In this document: piece after piece, positions 62,295 through 64,000 of the stretch
Position numbering within the stretch: the first letter of the stretch is position 1
How the letters are laid out: each line of letters begins with the position of its first letter
Source: Mesorhizobium sp. M9A.F.Ca.ET.002.03.1.2
GTDB lineage: Bacteria > Pseudomonadota > Alphaproteobacteria > Rhizobiales > Rhizobiaceae
DNA: 64,000 nt
Reading direction: 5' to 3'
NCBI RefSeq assembly: GCF_003952365.1
Contig: NZ_CP034443.1
Location: 5,139,001-5,203,000, forward strand
Position numbers and translations under genes: made by a program
Notes under the pieces: model-generated
Told to the model about the DNA's origin: nothing
The model's input: the letters and a program-made list of their open reading frames with translations, nothing else
Database searches by the model: none

Positions 62295-62820
62295 CTTCGT
62301 CATCCCAGGGCGGAGCAGGAGCGAAGCTCCGTCGCGCAGACCCTGGGATCCATGCCGTAACCTCCGCCGAAGAATGCAGCGGCCCAGAACGGCGCTTGCA
62401 TCCGCAACGGCGACAGCTACCCTTCCACCACGACCGGCTACACCTATATGACCGCGAGCCAGAAGCGCGGCACGATCTACATCGGCGTCACCAACGATCT
62501 CGGTCGCCGCATGCCGGAGCACAAATCCGGCCAAGGCTCGCGCTTCACCAGCCGCTACGGTGTGCAGCGTCTGGTCTGGTACGAGGAGCATTTCGACATT
62601 CGCGATGCCATCCAGCGCGAGAGGTCGCTGAAGCGCTGGCCGCGTCAGTGGAAGATCGAACTGATCGAGAAGGCCAATCCAGAGTGGTTCGAGCTTTTTC
62701 GCGGAACGGGTTGGTAGCGTTCGGTCCTTAGCCGCTGGAGCACTGCCGCGAGGTAACGGCATGGATCCCAGGGTCTGCGCCGCGTCGCTTCGCTCCTTAC
62801 TCCGCCCTGGGATGACGAAG
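62295..62820. mobile_element. Palindromic element carrying a GIY-YIG nuclease gene
   Basis: Left arm (62295 to about 62362) begins CTTCGTCATCCCAGGGCGGA; right arm (about 62754-62820) ends with the near-complement CCGCCCTGGGATGACGAAG. The nuclease gene lies between the arms. The left arm differs from that of the gene-less copy at 48824 by only a few bases over about 95 positions, extending past the arm to ...TGCAGCGG. The nuclease may mobilise the palindrome, in the way RAYT transposases relate to REP sequences. That relationship is inferred. Confidence 0.65.
62448..62717 (+). CDS. GIY-YIG nuclease family protein
   Basis: A single-domain GIY-YIG protein of 89 residues: GTIYIGVTNDLGRRMPEHKSG carries the YIG and the catalytic arginine; YEEHFDIRDAIQRERSLKRWPRQWKIELIEKANPEWFELF carries the catalytic glutamate region and the final NPEW motif. 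The first strand (GYTYMTASQKR) starts five codons before this ATG, where homologs begin; the codon expected to be ATG (62430) is ACG here. The protein may therefore be truncated at its N-terminus or start at a non-standard codon. Confidence 0.85.
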   Translation: MTASQKRGTIYIGVTNDLGRRMPEHKSGQGSRFTSRYGVQRLVWYEEHFDIRDAIQRERSLKRWPRQWKIELIEKANPEWFELFRGTGW

Positions 62821-62929
62821 GGAGGAAATGGTTCGGCCAATCCCGGAGGTTTGCGACCTGCCACTGAAATTAGCCGCTGACAGGAATTATCGCGAATCTC
62901 TCCTGCGTATCGCAGACAAACCCCAAAAC

Positions 62930-64000
62930 TCAATCCGCCAGTGTCTTCAGGAACGCCACCAGAGCCGCGCGTTCGCGGTCTGAAAGCTGCAGCGGGTGGA
63001 CCTCGGACACGCCCTCGACACTTGCCGGCGCCTTCGAGTAATGCGCCACCACCTCGTCGAGCGACGAGAACTGCCCGGCATGCATGTAGGGCGCGCGGGT
63101 GGCCGCACCCCGCAGCGACGGCGTCTTGTAGGCGCGGATCAGCTCCGGTCCCGCCTTGACCATGAAGCGCAGCTCGCCACAGGCGCCGGCGTCGCCATCG
63201 CGAAAGGCGCCGAAACAGTTGAACGGATCGGCCTCGACTTGGCGTACCGCGTCGACGCGGCCGCGGTCCGGCGGCAAATTCGCAACCGGCGGCACGCCGG
63301 TATTGTGAAAGCCGCTGTCGGTGAAACGCGGCCCGGTATGGCAGGTCACGCAATTGGCCTTGCCGATGAACAGCTTCAGCCCGAGGATTTCCTCAGGCGA
63401 AAAGGCATCGTCACCTTGCGGCTGTATACCGGTAGCCAAGGCGGCAGCGAACCGGTCGAAGCGCGTCCGCGGCGGCGCGATCGACCGCTCAAATGCGGCG
63501 ATCGCCTTGCCGATATTGGTGAAGACGCGATTGACGCCCTCGGCCTGCGCAGCGGGCATGGCGTTCCACGCCGCCTTCTCGGCAGCGTTGCCGAGCGGGC
63601 TGGCGTTGGCCGGCACCTTGGAAAGGTCGGGCAGCGGCCCGAAGATGCGCTCGTAGCGCTCGCCGAAGCGCGCCTTGATATAGTGCGCGAAGGCGGCGCG
63701 GTTGCCGGCCTGCTCCAGCGGATTTTCCAGCGGCGCCAGCGCCTGCGCCCAAAGACTGTCGCGCCGCCCGTCCCAGAAGAACCATGGATCATGCGCGACG
63801 CCGGCCAGCGGCATCGTGCGCCGGTTGGTGCGTCCGACGCCGACCGCCCGCGGCAGGTCGTCCTGGAACTGCCGGTCTATTCTGTGGCAGGTCGAGCAGG
63901 AAACCATGCCGTCGCCGCTCATCCCGACGTCGAAGAACAGCGTCGAGCCAAGGGCGGCGGCGGCCGGCAAATCGGCGAAGCGGTTGGTGGTGTCGGTCTT
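62930..64000 (-). CDS. Di-heme cytochrome c peroxidase / MauG family, partial
   Basis: The gene runs off the right edge of the window, so its N-terminus is missing. Two c-type heme sites are visible: CSTCH near the start of the visible part and CVTCH in the second domain. Other family blocks are LGSTLFFDVGMSGDGMVSCSTCHRID, RRTMPLAGVAHDPWFFWDGRRDSLWAQA and FKTPSLR-like AYKTPSLRGAATRAPYMHAGQF. It would be periplasmic and reduce peroxide or oxidise another substrate. Confidence 0.9.
   Translation of the reverse strand, partial: KTDTTNRFADLPAAAALGSTLFFDVGMSGDGMVSCSTCHRIDRQFQDDLPRAVGVGRTNRRTMPLAGVAHDPWFFWDGRRDSLWAQALAPLENPLEQAGNRAAFAHYIKARFGERYERIFGPLPDLSKVPANASPLGNAAEKAAWNAMPAAQAEGVNRVFTNIGKAIAAFERSIAPPRTRFDRFAAALATGIQPQGDDAFSPEEILGLKLFIGKANCVTCHTGPRFTDSGFHNTGVPPVANLPPDRGRVDAVRQVEADPFNCFGAFRDGDAGACGELRFMVKAGPELIRAYKTPSLRGAATRAPYMHAGQFSSLDEVVAHYSKAPASVEGVSEVHPLQLSDRERAALVAFLKTLAD

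Noticed and set aside
62043..63353. 436-residue minus-strand frame across the GIY-YIG element
   Set aside because: It reads through both palindrome arms and opposite the nuclease and putR genes; composition is not protein-like.

Overview
The window reads as chromosomal DNA of a high-GC alphaproteobacterium of the Rhizobiales, most like Mesorhizobium. This rests on family content: RirA with its three cluster cysteines, a rhizobial hmu heme-uptake locus, a PopZ-type DUF2497 protein beside valS, tolC and pcm, DUF2934 and DUF982 proteins, a form II CoxL, PutA with an AsnC-type regulator, and palindromic intergenic repeats. No database search was possible; names come from motifs and remembered family sequences.

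Layout. 0.1-9.7 kb: a FadL-type outer-membrane protein, then valS, a glyoxalase-fold protein, a PopZ-like protein, tolC, pcm and tRNA-Cys. 9.9-17.7 kb: an accessory stretch starting at tRNA-Asn with small proteins, several of which look frameshifted (a PIN-domain protein, a membrane protein, a small holin-like protein), mixed with an oxidoreductase, DUF2934 and DUF982 proteins and a lipoprotein. 17.9-25.8 kb: a flavin monooxygenase, a secreted GNSGNAG-repeat protein, a histidine kinase/LuxR-type regulator pair, a DUF1236 protein, an M20 amidohydrolase and an AraC regulator whose last helix is frameshifted. 25.9-31.5 kb: a SnoaL/hydrolase/SnoaL operon with a divergent LysR regulator, cutC, a GNAT enzyme and an acyltransferase.

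31.7-35.7 kb: a coxS-coxL-coxM operon of form II type, with a different repeat array in each spacer and just after the operon. 36.6-41.3 kb: a FIST-domain sensor, a hybrid histidine kinase and a LuxR-type regulator resembling the NosP/NahK nitric-oxide pathway, interrupted by a gene flanked by 14-bp inverted repeats. 41.4-48.1 kb: maleylacetoacetate isomerase, a zinc alcohol dehydrogenase, an exporter, a MocR-type regulator, a MaoC hydratase, a phasin and a DUF445 membrane protein.

48.3-57.6 kb is an iron/heme region: rirA; hmuPSTUV on the minus strand; and, divergently, a TonB-dependent heme receptor, a small secreted protein, tonB and an IsdG-type heme oxygenase. An IRO-type operator lies between the two heme operons and an Irr-type palindrome lies upstream of rirA. 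58.0-62.2 kb holds putA with divergent putR. 62.3-62.8 kb holds a palindromic element with a GIY-YIG nuclease gene between its arms; the same palindrome without the gene occurs at 48.8-49.0 kb. This nuclease/palindrome pair is the best candidate for an undescribed mobile system. The window ends inside a di-heme cytochrome c peroxidase gene.
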